From NCBI GenBank assembly GCA_030145715.1, contig JAIXHQ010000019.1, positions 1 through 52,726 of the forward strand: DNA of 52,726 nt. Reading direction: 5' to 3'. A model generated the notes under the pieces. That model saw only the letters and a program-made list of their open reading frames with translations. It did no database searches and was not told where the DNA came from. Source of the stretch: Sphingopyxis sp. (GTDB lineage: Bacteria > Pseudomonadota > Alphaproteobacteria > Sphingomonadales > Sphingomonadaceae). Positions 40,480 to 48,672 of the stretch are shown piece after piece; position 1 is the first letter of the stretch; the number at the start of each line of letters is the position of its first letter. Position numbers and translations under genes: made by a program.

Positions 40480-40642
40480 GCGGCGGGCGCTGCCCGGCAC
40501 GAGCTTTTGCGAAAATCCCTGAGGCGATACATCATCCTAGGGAGCTGTCCCTGCCCGGACCCTGGTCCGACGTACATGGTTCCCACCTGACGTTACTGGC
40601 GTCAGAGGAGTTTCCAGCAAACGACCTCGGCGGTCCCGCCAA
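40480..40642 (+). ncRNA. ssrS: 6S RNA
   Basis: The gap between zapA and the 5-formyl-THF cyclo-ligase gene is the conserved site of 6S RNA in proteobacteria. The ends pair: GGCGGG (40482-40487) and CTGCC (40490-40494) with GGCGG (40629-40633) and CCCGCC (40635-40640). This gives a closing stem around about 160 nt, the expected size. A TACATA box at about 40470 could be the -10. 6S RNA sequesters the housekeeping RNA polymerase. The end points are good to a few bases. Confidence 0.82.
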
Positions 40643-40669
40643 CCGATTCATCCCGTTCCAGAGAGGGCG

Positions 40670-41263
40670 ATGACCGATCTGTCCGCCAATCTGGTTCAGC
40701 AGAAATCCCACTTGCGTGAAAAACTGCGGTTCCGGCGGCGGCATTTTACGGCGAATTTGGACGGCATGGCGCGGCTTGCCGCCTTCCGTGCGCTGCCCGC
40801 ACCGCTGTCCGAACTTTTGCACGATCAAATGATCGTCGGCGCCTATGCCGCGTGGGGTGACGAGCCCGCGATCATGCCGATGCTCGCCTGTTTCGCAGAG
40901 GCGGGCCGGCTTGCCCTGCCCCATCACGCCGGCCGGATCGACGTAATGACGTTTTGCGGCTGGCGCCCCGGCGATTCCCTGATCAAGGGACCATGGGGCA
41001 CCCGGCAGCCGACGGACGACGCGCCGATGGCGACGCCCGACGTCCTGTTCTGCCCCCTCCTCGGCTTTGACCGCCACGGCGGGCGACTGGGGCAAGGCGG
41101 CGGGCATTATGACCGCTATTTCGCCGCCCATCCCGGCGCGCTGCGCATCGGCGTCGGCTGGTCGGTGCAGGAAATCGACGCTACGCCGCGCGAATGGAAC
41201 GACGTCCCGCTCGACGCCATATTGACCGAACAAGAATATATCCTCTGTGGAGACCGTCTGTGA
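40670..41263 (+). CDS. fthC: 5-formyltetrahydrofolate cyclo-ligase
   Basis: A 197-residue enzyme (YgfA/MTHFS family) converting 5-formyl-THF to methenyl-THF with ATP. KSHLREKLRFRRR is the N-terminal basic segment. FCPLLGFDRHGGRLGQGGGHYDRYFA near residue 130 is the ATP/substrate signature. It directly follows the 6S RNA, as in E. coli. Its stop overlaps the next start. Confidence 0.93.
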   Translation: MTDLSANLVQQKSHLREKLRFRRRHFTANLDGMARLAAFRALPAPLSELLHDQMIVGAYAAWGDEPAIMPMLACFAEAGRLALPHHAGRIDVMTFCGWRPGDSLIKGPWGTRQPTDDAPMATPDVLFCPLLGFDRHGGRLGQGGGHYDRYFAAHPGALRIGVGWSVQEIDATPREWNDVPLDAILTEQEYILCGDRL

Positions 41264-41490
41264 GCCAGCAACCCGCCAATCCCAATCCAAGCTGGCGCAA
41301 GCCCGCCGGCATCTTCCTGATTCTGGCGCTGATCGCGGCGTGGACGGTGGGCGTCGTCAGCCTGTCTCCCTGGGTCGCGGGCTGGCCGACGCTCGTCCAG
41401 GGGATATTCTATCTGGTCGCGGGGATCATCTGGATCCTGCCGCTCAAGCCGCTGCTGCGCTGGATGGAACTGGGGACTTGGCGCGGCTGA
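41260..41490 (+). CDS. DUF2842 membrane protein
   Basis: A 76-residue protein with two hydrophobic helices (residues 15-35 and 45-65) and the end WILPLKPLLRWMELGTWRG, typical of DUF2842. The start is GTG at 41260-41262, overlapping the fthC stop as GTGA. Function unknown. Confidence 0.83.
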   Translation: MSQQPANPNPSWRKPAGIFLILALIAAWTVGVVSLSPWVAGWPTLVQGIFYLVAGIIWILPLKPLLRWMELGTWRG

Positions 41491-41569
41491 TACGCCGCGC
41501 CAATCCATTATTTCCTGAGGGAAATGGTCCCAAGCTGCGGGGGCCATTCCGTTCCTGAAAAGGAAGGAA

Positions 41570-41646
41570 TGGCGCGAGTGACGGGGCTCGAACCCGCGAC
41601 CTCCGGCGTGACAGGCCGGCACTCTAACCAACTGAGCTACACCCGC
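41570..41646 (-). tRNA. tRNA-Asp (anticodon GTC)
   Basis: Minus-strand cloverleaf of 77 nt. The acceptor stem is GCGGGTG with CACTCGC, and CCA is encoded. The anticodon arm CCGGC-CTGTCAC-GCCGG gives GTC. The T loop is GTTCGAGCC. An imperfect hairpin (CCATTCC with GGAATGG) lies just past its 3' end at about 41548-41571. Confidence 0.97.
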
Positions 41647-41689
41647 GTGCGCTTGGGAGCCGCGCCAATATGGCCCCTATCCCGACCTG

Positions 41690-42889
41690 TCAACCGTCGC
41701 TTGCTTCATCGATGCGATTTAATCGATCGCGAACCTCGTCGTTCGTCGTCAACGTGCCGCGCTCGAACAGAAAACCCGCCAGATCGGGCGTCCCGGTCGA
41801 TGCGAGTATCGTCTGTAGAATCAACAGCAGCGGCACGGCCAGCAGCGCGCCCGGCGTGCCCCACACCCATCCCCAAAAGCTGAGCGAGACAAGGATCAGC
41901 AGCGGATTGATCGTGAGCCGCTTGCCCAGCACCAGTGGCGTAATCAAATTGGCCTCGACCAGATGCACCCCGACAAAGATCGTCGCGGGCAGCAGCGCGA
42001 ATCCCACGGCATCGAATGTCATCAGTCCGCCCAGCGCCAGCAGCACCGCGGCGACGATCGGCCCCAGATAGGGCACGAAATTGCAGATGCTGACGATTCC
42101 GCCCCACATGAAGGGCGACGGCATTCCCAGCGCCCAAAGCAAGAGTCCGACTGTCAGACCCAATATCGCGTTGATCATCGTGATCGTGGCCAGATAGTCG
42201 GCTGTCGCATCGACGACATTCTGAATGACCCGCGCCGTCTGCATCGCCCCGTCGAAACTGCCGCGACGCCGAATCGTGCCCTTGCGCAGCCGGGTCCAGC
42301 CGGACAGGAAAAAGAAGATCACCAGGACGGCAAAAAAGAGCTGGATCGCCGCGCTGGGCGCGGACGAGATGAAATAGTCGACGACCGACGTCGGCGCGGT
42401 CGCCGCCACCGCCTGCGCCGTCGCCTCCGTCCCGCTGGCGACCGACATCAACGTCCGATCGACAAAGCGTTGCAGCGTCGAATAGAAATCGATCAGCGGC
42501 GCCAGATTGCTTTGTATGCGCGGGATCGAATCGGGAAGCCGGGCGAACCAGCCGGTGGCGGGCACGACGATGATCGCCAGCGCGGCGTTGACGATCGCCA
42601 AAAAGGTGGTGAGCGCGATAAACGCGGCGAGCGCCGAAGGCATACCGCGTCGCTCCAGCCATTCAAGCAGCGGGACAAGCGCGATCGCGATGACGATGGC
42701 CGCGGTCAGCGGAAGGAAAAACTCGGCCCCCTCGTGCAGGGCAAAGGGCAGACCAAGGCAAAAGCTTGCCCCCAGGATCAGCGCCAGCGCGGCCAAAAGC
42801 CGGTCGCGGCGGAAATCGTCGATCTCGATCTGGTGCAACGGGTTCGAACGCGCCGGGCGCGCGTTTCTGCTGCCCCGTTCGTCCTCCAC
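41690..42889 (-). CDS. AI-2E/PerM family membrane protein
   Basis: A 399-residue protein with seven or eight hydrophobic segments. It shows the family's long middle periplasmic region (about residues 130-190) and the signature VPYLGPIVAAVLLALGG near 280. The AI-2E (PerM/TqsA) family includes autoinducer-2 exporters and Na+/H+ antiporters, so substrate cannot be stated. Between its start and the bkd operon (42890-43057) I see no gene. Confidence 0.85.
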   Translation of the reverse strand: MEDERGSRNARPARSNPLHQIEIDDFRRDRLLAALALILGASFCLGLPFALHEGAEFFLPLTAAIVIAIALVPLLEWLERRGMPSALAAFIALTTFLAIVNAALAIIVVPATGWFARLPDSIPRIQSNLAPLIDFYSTLQRFVDRTLMSVASGTEATAQAVAATAPTSVVDYFISSAPSAAIQLFFAVLVIFFFLSGWTRLRKGTIRRRGSFDGAMQTARVIQNVVDATADYLATITMINAILGLTVGLLLWALGMPSPFMWGGIVSICNFVPYLGPIVAAVLLALGGLMTFDAVGFALLPATIFVGVHLVEANLITPLVLGKRLTINPLLILVSLSFWGWVWGTPGALLAVPLLLILQTILASTGTPDLAGFLFERGTLTTNDEVRDRLNRIDEASDG

Positions 42890-43057
42890 CCTTATTCTCC
42901 TGCGTTTAATCGCGTCGTCTTACGCGAGCTTTACGTCAGGCGCCAGTCGCGGCTTTTCCGTACAGCCCGCGTCAAACATGCCCTTATCTAGGTGAAAGGC
43001 TCCATCCCGTCCGGCACTTTGATGGAAAATTACGCGGCATCAGCCAGAGGATGTCCA

Positions 43058-44341
43058 TCAATCGGCGAACAGCAGAACGGGCGTTTCGACCAGCTTCTTG
43101 AGCGCCTGGACATAGCTTGCGGCGTCCCAGCCATCGACGACACGGTGGTCGCAACTGATCGACAGGTTCATCAGTTTCGCGCGCCTTATGTCGTCGCCGT
43201 CGAAAACCGGCCGCTCGACGATCTTGTTCGGGCCGATGATCGCGACTTCGGGGCGGTTTATCACCGGCGTCGTCGCGATCCCGCCAAGCGGACCGAGCGA
43301 CGTCACGGTCAGCGTGCCGCCCGTCAGTTCCTCCACCTTGGCCTTGCCGGTCCGCGCAGCTTCGGCCAGCCGCGTGATCTCGCTCGCGAGTTGCCACACA
43401 TTCTTGTCCTGCGCGTCGCGGATGACCGGCACCATCAGCCCGGCGTCGGTCTGCGTCGCCATGCCCAGATGCACCGCGCCATGGCGCGTCACGACGCCGC
43501 CCTCGTCATCATAACGCGCGTTGATCATCGGAAATTGCGGGATAGTGCGGCAGATCGCGACAATCAGGAACGGCAGCATCGTCAGTTTCGGGCGGCCGCC
43601 GCGATGGGCGTTCAGGTCAGCGCGCATCGCTTCGAGCGCGGTGACGTCCATTTCCTCGACATAGGTGAAATGCGGGATCGCGCGCTTCGATGCCGCCATA
43701 TTTTCGGCGATCTTGCGGCGCATCCCGATGACCTTGACCGGTTCGTCGGCGCGGGCGCGGCTGGCGCCGGGGGCATGATAGCCCTGCCCGCCGCTGTAAC
43801 GCAGAAAGGCGTCCAGATCGGCGTGGCGAACACGGTCGCCGTCGCTGTGAACGTGTTCCAGGTCGACGCCAAGATCCTTGGCGCGGGCACGGACGGCGGG
43901 CGATGCGAGAACGGCGCGGCTGTGATCCGCGGTTACGGTCGGCGCAGGAGCCGGGGTCGGTGCCGGGGTCGGCACCGGAGCCGCAACGGGCGCCGGCGCA
44001 GCCACCTCGGCGATCGCGATTTCCTCGACGCCCGGCGTTTCCGCGACGATCTCTTCCTCCGTCGGCGTATCGGCGGGCGGAGCGTCGACCTCGCCATCGT
44101 CTTCGGTCTCGATCACCGCCAGCGTCGATCCGATCGGGATCAGGTCGCCGACCTCGCCCGCCAGTTCGACGACGACGCCCGAAACAGGCGATTCCATTTC
44201 GACGGTCGCCTTGTCGGTCATCATGTCGGCAAGCTGCGCATCTTCCTCGACCCGCTCGCCGATCTTGACGTGCCAGGCGACGATTTCGGCTTCGGCGATC
44301 CCTTCGCCGATGTCGGGCAGACGGAATGAATAGCGGGCCAT
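43058..44341 (-). CDS. bkdB: branched-chain 2-oxoacid dehydrogenase E2 (lipoamide acyltransferase)
   Basis: A 427-residue E2 core subunit. The lipoyl domain (residues 1-78) carries Lys44 in MTDKATVEMESP, followed by an Ala/Pro/Val linker. The E1/E3-binding domain is at about 140-180 (LASPAVRARAKDLGVDLEHV). The acyltransferase domain ends with SCDHRVVDGWDAASYVQALK, which includes the catalytic His. It follows the two E1 genes, so a 2-oxoisovalerate-type dehydrogenase is likely; an acetoin or other 2-oxoacid complex is less likely. Confidence 0.92.
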   Translation of the reverse strand: MARYSFRLPDIGEGIAEAEIVAWHVKIGERVEEDAQLADMMTDKATVEMESPVSGVVVELAGEVGDLIPIGSTLAVIETEDDGEVDAPPADTPTEEEIVAETPGVEEIAIAEVAAPAPVAAPVPTPAPTPAPAPTVTADHSRAVLASPAVRARAKDLGVDLEHVHSDGDRVRHADLDAFLRYSGGQGYHAPGASRARADEPVKVIGMRRKIAENMAASKRAIPHFTYVEEMDVTALEAMRADLNAHRGGRPKLTMLPFLIVAICRTIPQFPMINARYDDEGGVVTRHGAVHLGMATQTDAGLMVPVIRDAQDKNVWQLASEITRLAEAARTGKAKVEELTGGTLTVTSLGPLGGIATTPVINRPEVAIIGPNKIVERPVFDGDDIRRAKLMNLSISCDHRVVDGWDAASYVQALKKLVETPVLLFAD

Positions 44342-44345
44342 GGCG

Positions 44346-45383
44346 TCAGTCCTTCAAAATCTTGGTCAGCGCGGTCGCGATGCGCACCGGGCCGGGGAAA
44401 TAGGCCCATTCAAGGCTATGCGGATAGGGCGTGTCAAAGCCGGTGACACGTTCGACCGGCGCTTCGAGGTGATAGAAGCAGCGTTCCTGAACCAGCGCCG
44501 CCAGTTCGGCGCCAAAGCCGGAGGTCCGCGTCGCTTCGTGAACGATCAGGCAGCGGCCGGTCTTTTTCACCGACCTCTCGATCGCGTCGATGTCCAGCGG
44601 CAACAATGTGCGCAGATCGATGATCTCGGCATCGACGCCCATTTCCTCGACGATCGTCCGGGTGACATGGACCATCGTGCCATAGGCCAAAATGGTCAGC
44701 GCCTCCCCTTCGCGCACCGTCGCCGCCTTGCCCAGTTCGATGCGATAATAATCCTCGGGCACCGCGCTCGCGTCATGTTTCGACCAGGGTTCGACCGGCC
44801 GGTCGTAATAGCCGCTGAACGGTCCATTATAGATGCGCTTGGGTTCGAGGAAGACGACGGGGTCATTATCCTCGATCGCGGCGATCAACAGGCCCTTGGC
44901 GTCATAGGGGTTCGACGGGATGACCGTCTTTACCCCGCAGATGTGGGTCATGATGCTTTCGGGCGACTGGCTGTGCGTCTGGCCGCCAAAGATGCCGCCG
45001 CCAAAAGGCGTCCGCACCGTCATCGGGCAGATGAAATCGCCCGCAGAGCGATAGCGCAATCGCGCCGCCTCGCTGACCAGTTGGTCCAGCCCCGGATAGA
45101 TATAGTCGGCGAACTGAATCTCGGGCACCGGGCGCAGGCCATAGGCGCCCATGCCGACCGCGACGCCGATGATGCCGCATTCATTGATAGGCGTATCGAA
45201 CACGCGCGTCTTGCCGTGCTTTTTCTGAAGACCCGCGGTCGCGCGGAACACCCCGCCGAAAAAGCCGACATCCTCGCCCATGACGACCATCTTGTCGTCG
45301 CGGGCCAGCATGACGTCCATCGCGCTGTTGATCGCCTCGATCATGTTCATGGTCTTGGTGGTGGAAACAGGGGATCCGGGCAT
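44346..45383 (-). CDS. bkdA2: branched-chain 2-oxoacid dehydrogenase E1 beta subunit
   Basis: A 345-residue transketolase-like subunit. NMIEAINSAMDVMLARDDKMVVMGEDVGFFGGVFR is the family start and FADYIYPGLDQLVSEAARLRYRSAG follows. The C-terminal domain has RCLIVHEATRTSGFGAELAALV. The ATG at 45383 shares one base with the E1 alpha stop (TAATG); an earlier start at 45398 would overlap more. Confidence 0.94.
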   Translation of the reverse strand: MPGSPVSTTKTMNMIEAINSAMDVMLARDDKMVVMGEDVGFFGGVFRATAGLQKKHGKTRVFDTPINECGIIGVAVGMGAYGLRPVPEIQFADYIYPGLDQLVSEAARLRYRSAGDFICPMTVRTPFGGGIFGGQTHSQSPESIMTHICGVKTVIPSNPYDAKGLLIAAIEDNDPVVFLEPKRIYNGPFSGYYDRPVEPWSKHDASAVPEDYYRIELGKAATVREGEALTILAYGTMVHVTRTIVEEMGVDAEIIDLRTLLPLDIDAIERSVKKTGRCLIVHEATRTSGFGAELAALVQERCFYHLEAPVERVTGFDTPYPHSLEWAYFPGPVRIATALTKILKD

Positions 45384-46693
45384 TATTCGGGCTTCCAATT
45401 GGGGCCGAACTTGGCCTCTTGCTCGGCCAGCATCTGCTCGCTCTGCTCCTTGAGGTGCCAGGGCAGTTCCTCAAACACGTCCTGGAACATGGTTTCGAAC
45501 GGCTGGTGCAGTCCATGCCCCAATATGCCCAGCTTTTCCGATTGCTTCTGGGTCGTCTTGACCAGCTCGTCGAGTTCGCGCGCCTGCGCGTCGTGACGTT
45601 CGGCGTCCCATTCGCCGATCGTTTCGAGATGGTGGCGCAGCCGGGCGATCGGATCGCCCAGCGGCCAGGCGGTCGCTTCGTCGGCGGCGCGATAGGCGCT
45701 CGGGTCGTCGGACGTGCTATGGCCTTCGCTGCGATAGGTGAAATGTTCGATCAGCGTCGGGCCATTGTTCGTGCGCGCCCGGTCCGCCGCCCATTGTGTC
45801 GCTGCATAAACCGCCAGCGGGTCGTTGCCGTCGATGCGGAGCCCGGCGATGCCATATCCCACCGCGCGCGCCGCAAAGGTCGTGCGTTCGCTGCCGGCAA
45901 AGCCCGAAAAGCTGGAAATCGCCCACTGATTGTTCACGACGTTGAAGATGACCGGCGCGTTATACACCGTCGCAAAGGTCAGCGCCGAATGAAAGTCGCC
46001 CTCGGCCGACGATCCTTCGCCGCACCACACGGTCGCGATGCGATTGTCGCCCTTCGACGCCGACGCCATCGCCCAGCCGACCGCCTGTGGATATTGGGTC
46101 GCCAGATTGCCCGACACGCTGAAGAAACCATGTTCGGGCGCCGAATACATGATCGGCAACTGGCGGCCCATCAGATGATCGCCGCGGTTCGAATAAATCT
46201 GGTTCATCATCTGGATCAGCGGATAGTCGCGCGCGATCAGGACGCCCTGCTGGCGATAGCTGGGGAACACCATGTCGGTCCGGTCGATCGCCATGGTCGA
46301 GGCGACCGACGTCGCCTCCTCGCCGGTGCATTTCATGTAAAAACTGGTCTTGCCCTGGCGCTGGGCCCGGAACATCCGGTCGTCGAACGCGCGCACCAGC
46401 ATCATGTAACGCAGCATCACGCGCAGCCGTTCGGGGATCAGCTTGGGGTCCCACGACCCCTTTGCCTGACCATCGAAATCAAGGACGCGGACAAGGCCAT
46501 AGCTCAGTTCGCGCATGGCATCGGGGCGCGCGGCTTCGCTCGGGCGCCGCGCGGCTTCGACGGCAGGAATTTCGACGTCGCCAAAATCGGGCGTGTCGCC
46601 GGGGCGATAGCGTGGCTCGGGAATATGGAGCGACAGCGGCGGCAGATTGCTCGCCGCACGCCCCATATCTGGCTTGGGGTCCGTTTCGGGCAT
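45383..46693 (-). CDS. bkdA1: branched-chain 2-oxoacid dehydrogenase E1 alpha subunit
   Basis: A 436-residue ThDP-binding subunit. GEGSSAEGDFHSALTFATVY with NNQWAIS near residue 240 is the ThDP motif, in the GEG variant common in BCKDH E1 alpha. YRSEGHSTSDDPSAYR near 335 is the conserved loop with regulatory serines in the mitochondrial homologue. The first 60 residues are an extension usual for BCKDH and absent from pyruvate dehydrogenase E1 alpha, supporting the substrate call. AAGGACGAGGAC precedes the ATG. Confidence 0.94.
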   Translation of the reverse strand: MPETDPKPDMGRAASNLPPLSLHIPEPRYRPGDTPDFGDVEIPAVEAARRPSEAARPDAMRELSYGLVRVLDFDGQAKGSWDPKLIPERLRVMLRYMMLVRAFDDRMFRAQRQGKTSFYMKCTGEEATSVASTMAIDRTDMVFPSYRQQGVLIARDYPLIQMMNQIYSNRGDHLMGRQLPIMYSAPEHGFFSVSGNLATQYPQAVGWAMASASKGDNRIATVWCGEGSSAEGDFHSALTFATVYNAPVIFNVVNNQWAISSFSGFAGSERTTFAARAVGYGIAGLRIDGNDPLAVYAATQWAADRARTNNGPTLIEHFTYRSEGHSTSDDPSAYRAADEATAWPLGDPIARLRHHLETIGEWDAERHDAQARELDELVKTTQKQSEKLGILGHGLHQPFETMFQDVFEELPWHLKEQSEQMLAEQEAKFGPNWKPE

Positions 46694-46747
46694 GTCCTCG
46701 TCCTTAACAGCGCGACTCAGCGCCTAGTTATATTTCAACTTGGCGAC

Positions 46748-46776
46748 ATATTATTACGGACGCGAAGCAAATGCAA
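46748..46776 (-). promoter_or_regulatory. possible promoter of the bkd operon
   Basis: On the minus strand TTGCAT (46771-46776) and TAATAT (46748-46753) lie 17 bases apart in an AT-rich gap of 92 bases between thyA and bkdA1. The -10 matches 4 of 6 consensus positions and the -35 matches 3 of 6. The prediction rests on spacing and base composition only. Confidence 0.38.
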
Positions 46777-46785
46777 CGACGGTTG

Positions 46786-47721
46786 TCAGACGGCGACAGG
46801 CGCGGAAATATGCGCTTGCGGCGCATAATCCTCGACCGCGAAATCCTCAAACCGATAGTCGAAGATGCTGTCGGGACGTGTCAGGATGCGCAGCCTGGGG
46901 CTGCCCTCGGGCACACGCGACAACTGTTGTTCGACCAAATCCGCGTGGTTGAGGTAAAGGTGGACATCACCGCCCGTCCACACCAGTTCATGTGCATGAA
47001 GGTCGCATTGTTGTGCAATCAGGCGCGTGAGCAGCGCCGCCTCGAAAACATTGAACGCGAAACCCAGCCCCAGGTCGCACGATCGCTGAAAGAGCAGGCA
47101 CGACAGGCCGCCGTCGCTGCGGACATGGAACTGATAGGTCATGTGGCACGGCGGCAACGCCATGCGATCCAGGTCGGCGACGTTCCAGCCGGTAAAGATG
47201 TGGCGGCGTGACCCCGGATTGTTGCGCAGCGCGTCGATCAGCGCCGCAATCTGGTTGTGCCCCTGTTCGGCGCGCCGGAAAAGCCCCTCGCCCGCCGGTT
47301 CGTAACGCGGCCAGTTCACCCATTGATGTCCATAGACGGGGCCAAGGTCGCCCCAACGCTCGGCGAACGCCGCATCCGCAACGATCCGCCCCTCGAAATC
47401 ATCGGCGCTGATCGCATCGCCCGTCTCGCGGCGATATTTGTCCAGCGGCCAGTCGGTCCAGATTCGGACGCCTTGCGATACCAGCGAGCGGATATTCGTA
47501 TCGCCGGTCAGGAACCAGAGCAGCTCGCGCAGCGCCGTCTTCCAATACACCCGCTTGGTCGTCAGCAGCGGGATGGCATCGTCCTTCAGCGAGAATCGCA
47601 TCGTCTCGCCAAACAGCGACCGCGTTCCGACGCCGGTGCGATCGATTCGCTCGTCTCCCTCCACCCAGATGCGACGCATCAGATCAAGATATTGCAGTTC
47701 ATAATGGATGGAATCAGGCAA
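46786..47721 (-). CDS. thyA: thymidylate synthase
   Basis: A 311-residue folate-dependent enzyme making dTMP from dUMP. DRTGVGTRSLFGETMRF near residue 25 holds the phosphate-binding Arg. DLGPVYGHQWVNW, then RRHIFTGWNVADLDRMALPPCHMTYQFHV (nucleophile Cys) and LTRLIAQQCDLHAHELVWTGGDVHLYLNH complete the site. It is longer than E. coli ThyA (264), mainly through a loop between residues 90 and 140. Confidence 0.95.
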   Translation of the reverse strand: MPDSIHYELQYLDLMRRIWVEGDERIDRTGVGTRSLFGETMRFSLKDDAIPLLTTKRVYWKTALRELLWFLTGDTNIRSLVSQGVRIWTDWPLDKYRRETGDAISADDFEGRIVADAAFAERWGDLGPVYGHQWVNWPRYEPAGEGLFRRAEQGHNQIAALIDALRNNPGSRRHIFTGWNVADLDRMALPPCHMTYQFHVRSDGGLSCLLFQRSCDLGLGFAFNVFEAALLTRLIAQQCDLHAHELVWTGGDVHLYLNHADLVEQQLSRVPEGSPRLRILTRPDSIFDYRFEDFAVEDYAPQAHISAPVAV

Positions 47722-47851
47722 GACTCAGCTCCCGGCTTTGCCCGCCATTGCTAGGCCCGGCGCCGACGGGGGACAAGGGACGAAGGAAAAGCGCGGCGCA
47801 AAGGCTCCGATGCGGGGCATTCCATAATTGGGTTTGACGTCCCCGGCGGGC

Positions 47852-48292
47852 ATGGATGCCGGGATGATCTTGTTCGAACCCGTCGGCATGGTGCCGGTCC
47901 CGTCCTTTCTCAACGGTTTCATACCTTTTCATGCCGAAGATTTGCTGGCGCACCAGTTGCTGCGTCCGCTGTTCGACGGTCGCCGCGAAACGCTGGTCCT
48001 GGCCGGCTTCGACATGTTCAGGCGGCTGGTCCGCCTGGAACTTGTCGATGGCGACACGCGCGGTCGCTGCATCGCCCCTCCGCGATCCTGGCGCGCGTTG
48101 CTGGACGCCGACATCGCCGCGGTGCTGATGGCGCACAACCATCCGTCGGGGGCGGCATGGCCTAGCGATGCCGACATCGGCGCGACGCAGCAGGCCGCGC
48201 TGTTTTTACGCACCATGGACATCGACCTGATCGATCATCTGGTTTTCGCCACCGACGGGCATTTCAGCTTTCGGACGGCTCAAATGCTGTAG
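47852..48292 (+). CDS. short RadC-like JAB-domain protein
   Basis: A protein of up to 146 residues with the JAMM metalloprotease motif of the RadC family: LMAHNHPSGAAWPSDADIGATQQ, then IDLIDHLVFATDGHFSF. The N-terminal helix-hairpin-helix region of full RadC is missing. The start is uncertain: ATG at 47852 or 47864, or an upstream TTG at 47828; I took 47852. Short RadC-like proteins occur both as chromosomal genes and in mobile elements. The function of RadC itself is unresolved. Confidence 0.78.
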   Translation: MDAGMILFEPVGMVPVPSFLNGFIPFHAEDLLAHQLLRPLFDGRRETLVLAGFDMFRRLVRLELVDGDTRGRCIAPPRSWRALLDADIAAVLMAHNHPSGAAWPSDADIGATQQAALFLRTMDIDLIDHLVFATDGHFSFRTAQML

Positions 48293-48411
48293 CGGCGACC
48301 GGCGTCCCGGCAATTGCATCATATGTGCCGATTGCCGCTTGAAGTTCGCAGATTGCGCGTCTAGAGGACCGCCCTGCCTTCGCGGCGACCCCGGTCGGCG
48401 CGCAGATCGGT

Positions 48412-48488
48412 CGGGGAGTAGCTCAGCCTGGTAGAGCACTGTCTTCGGGAGGCAGGGGCCGGAGGTTCGAATCCTCTCTCCCCGACCA
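48412..48488 (+). tRNA. tRNA-Pro (anticodon CGG)
   Basis: Plus-strand cloverleaf of 77 nt. The acceptor stem is CGGGGAG with CTCCCCG, followed by A and encoded CCA. The anticodon arm CTGTC-TTCGGGA-GGCAG gives CGG. The gap from the RadC-like stop to here (48293-48411) holds no visible gene. Confidence 0.97.
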
Positions 48489-48524
48489 ATTTTCTCCAAT
48501 TTGCAGTTTTTGCATCGCTTCTTC

Positions 48525-48553
48525 TTGTAAGTCGCGACATTCATCCCTAAATT
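48525..48553 (+). promoter_or_regulatory. possible promoter of the candidate sRNA
   Basis: TTGTAA (48525-48530) and TAAATT (48548-48553) are separated by exactly 17 bases, each matching four of six consensus positions. The expected start site, about 48560, falls just ahead of the first hairpin of the RNA. Both boxes lie in a locally AT-rich stretch after tRNA-Pro. Confidence 0.5.
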
Positions 48554-48559
48554 CAGATT

Positions 48560-48672
48560 ACGCCGTCGTGGTTTTCCCCCTTTCCACCACGGCTAGCATC
48601 CCGTCCATTCGACGCGGATGCGTCCTCCCTGGACCCTGGCCACCTCGTACTCCGGTACGGGGTGGTTTTTTT
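48560..48672 (+). ncRNA. candidate trans-acting small RNA
   Basis: An intergenic stretch of about 113 nt that folds into a series of hairpins. Hairpin 1 is CCGTCGTGG (48563-48571) with CCACCACGG (48584-48592), one mismatch, with the pyrimidine loop TTTTCCCCCTTT. Hairpin 2 is GCATCC+CGTC with GACG+GGATGC (48596-48621). Hairpin 3 is GTCC-TCCCT-GGAC (48622-48634), with a CUCCC-like loop able to pair with Shine-Dalgarno sequences. Hairpin 4 is a perfect terminator. A fitting promoter lies just upstream. No ORF of note is present. Pyrimidine-loop sRNAs that mask ribosome sites are known in alphaproteobacteria; family membership is not established. Confidence 0.68.
48640..48672 (+). terminator. intrinsic terminator of the sRNA
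   Basis: CCACCTCGTAC (48640-48650) pairs over 11 positions (one G-T) with GTACGGGGTGG (48655-48665) around TCCG, followed by seven T. It runs into the stop codon of the convergent amidohydrolase gene. Confidence 0.85.

Noticed and set aside
41548..41571. Hairpin CCATTCC/GGAATGG next to tRNA-Asp
   Set aside because: It overlaps the CCA end of the tRNA and lacks a T run, so it is unlikely to be a terminator.
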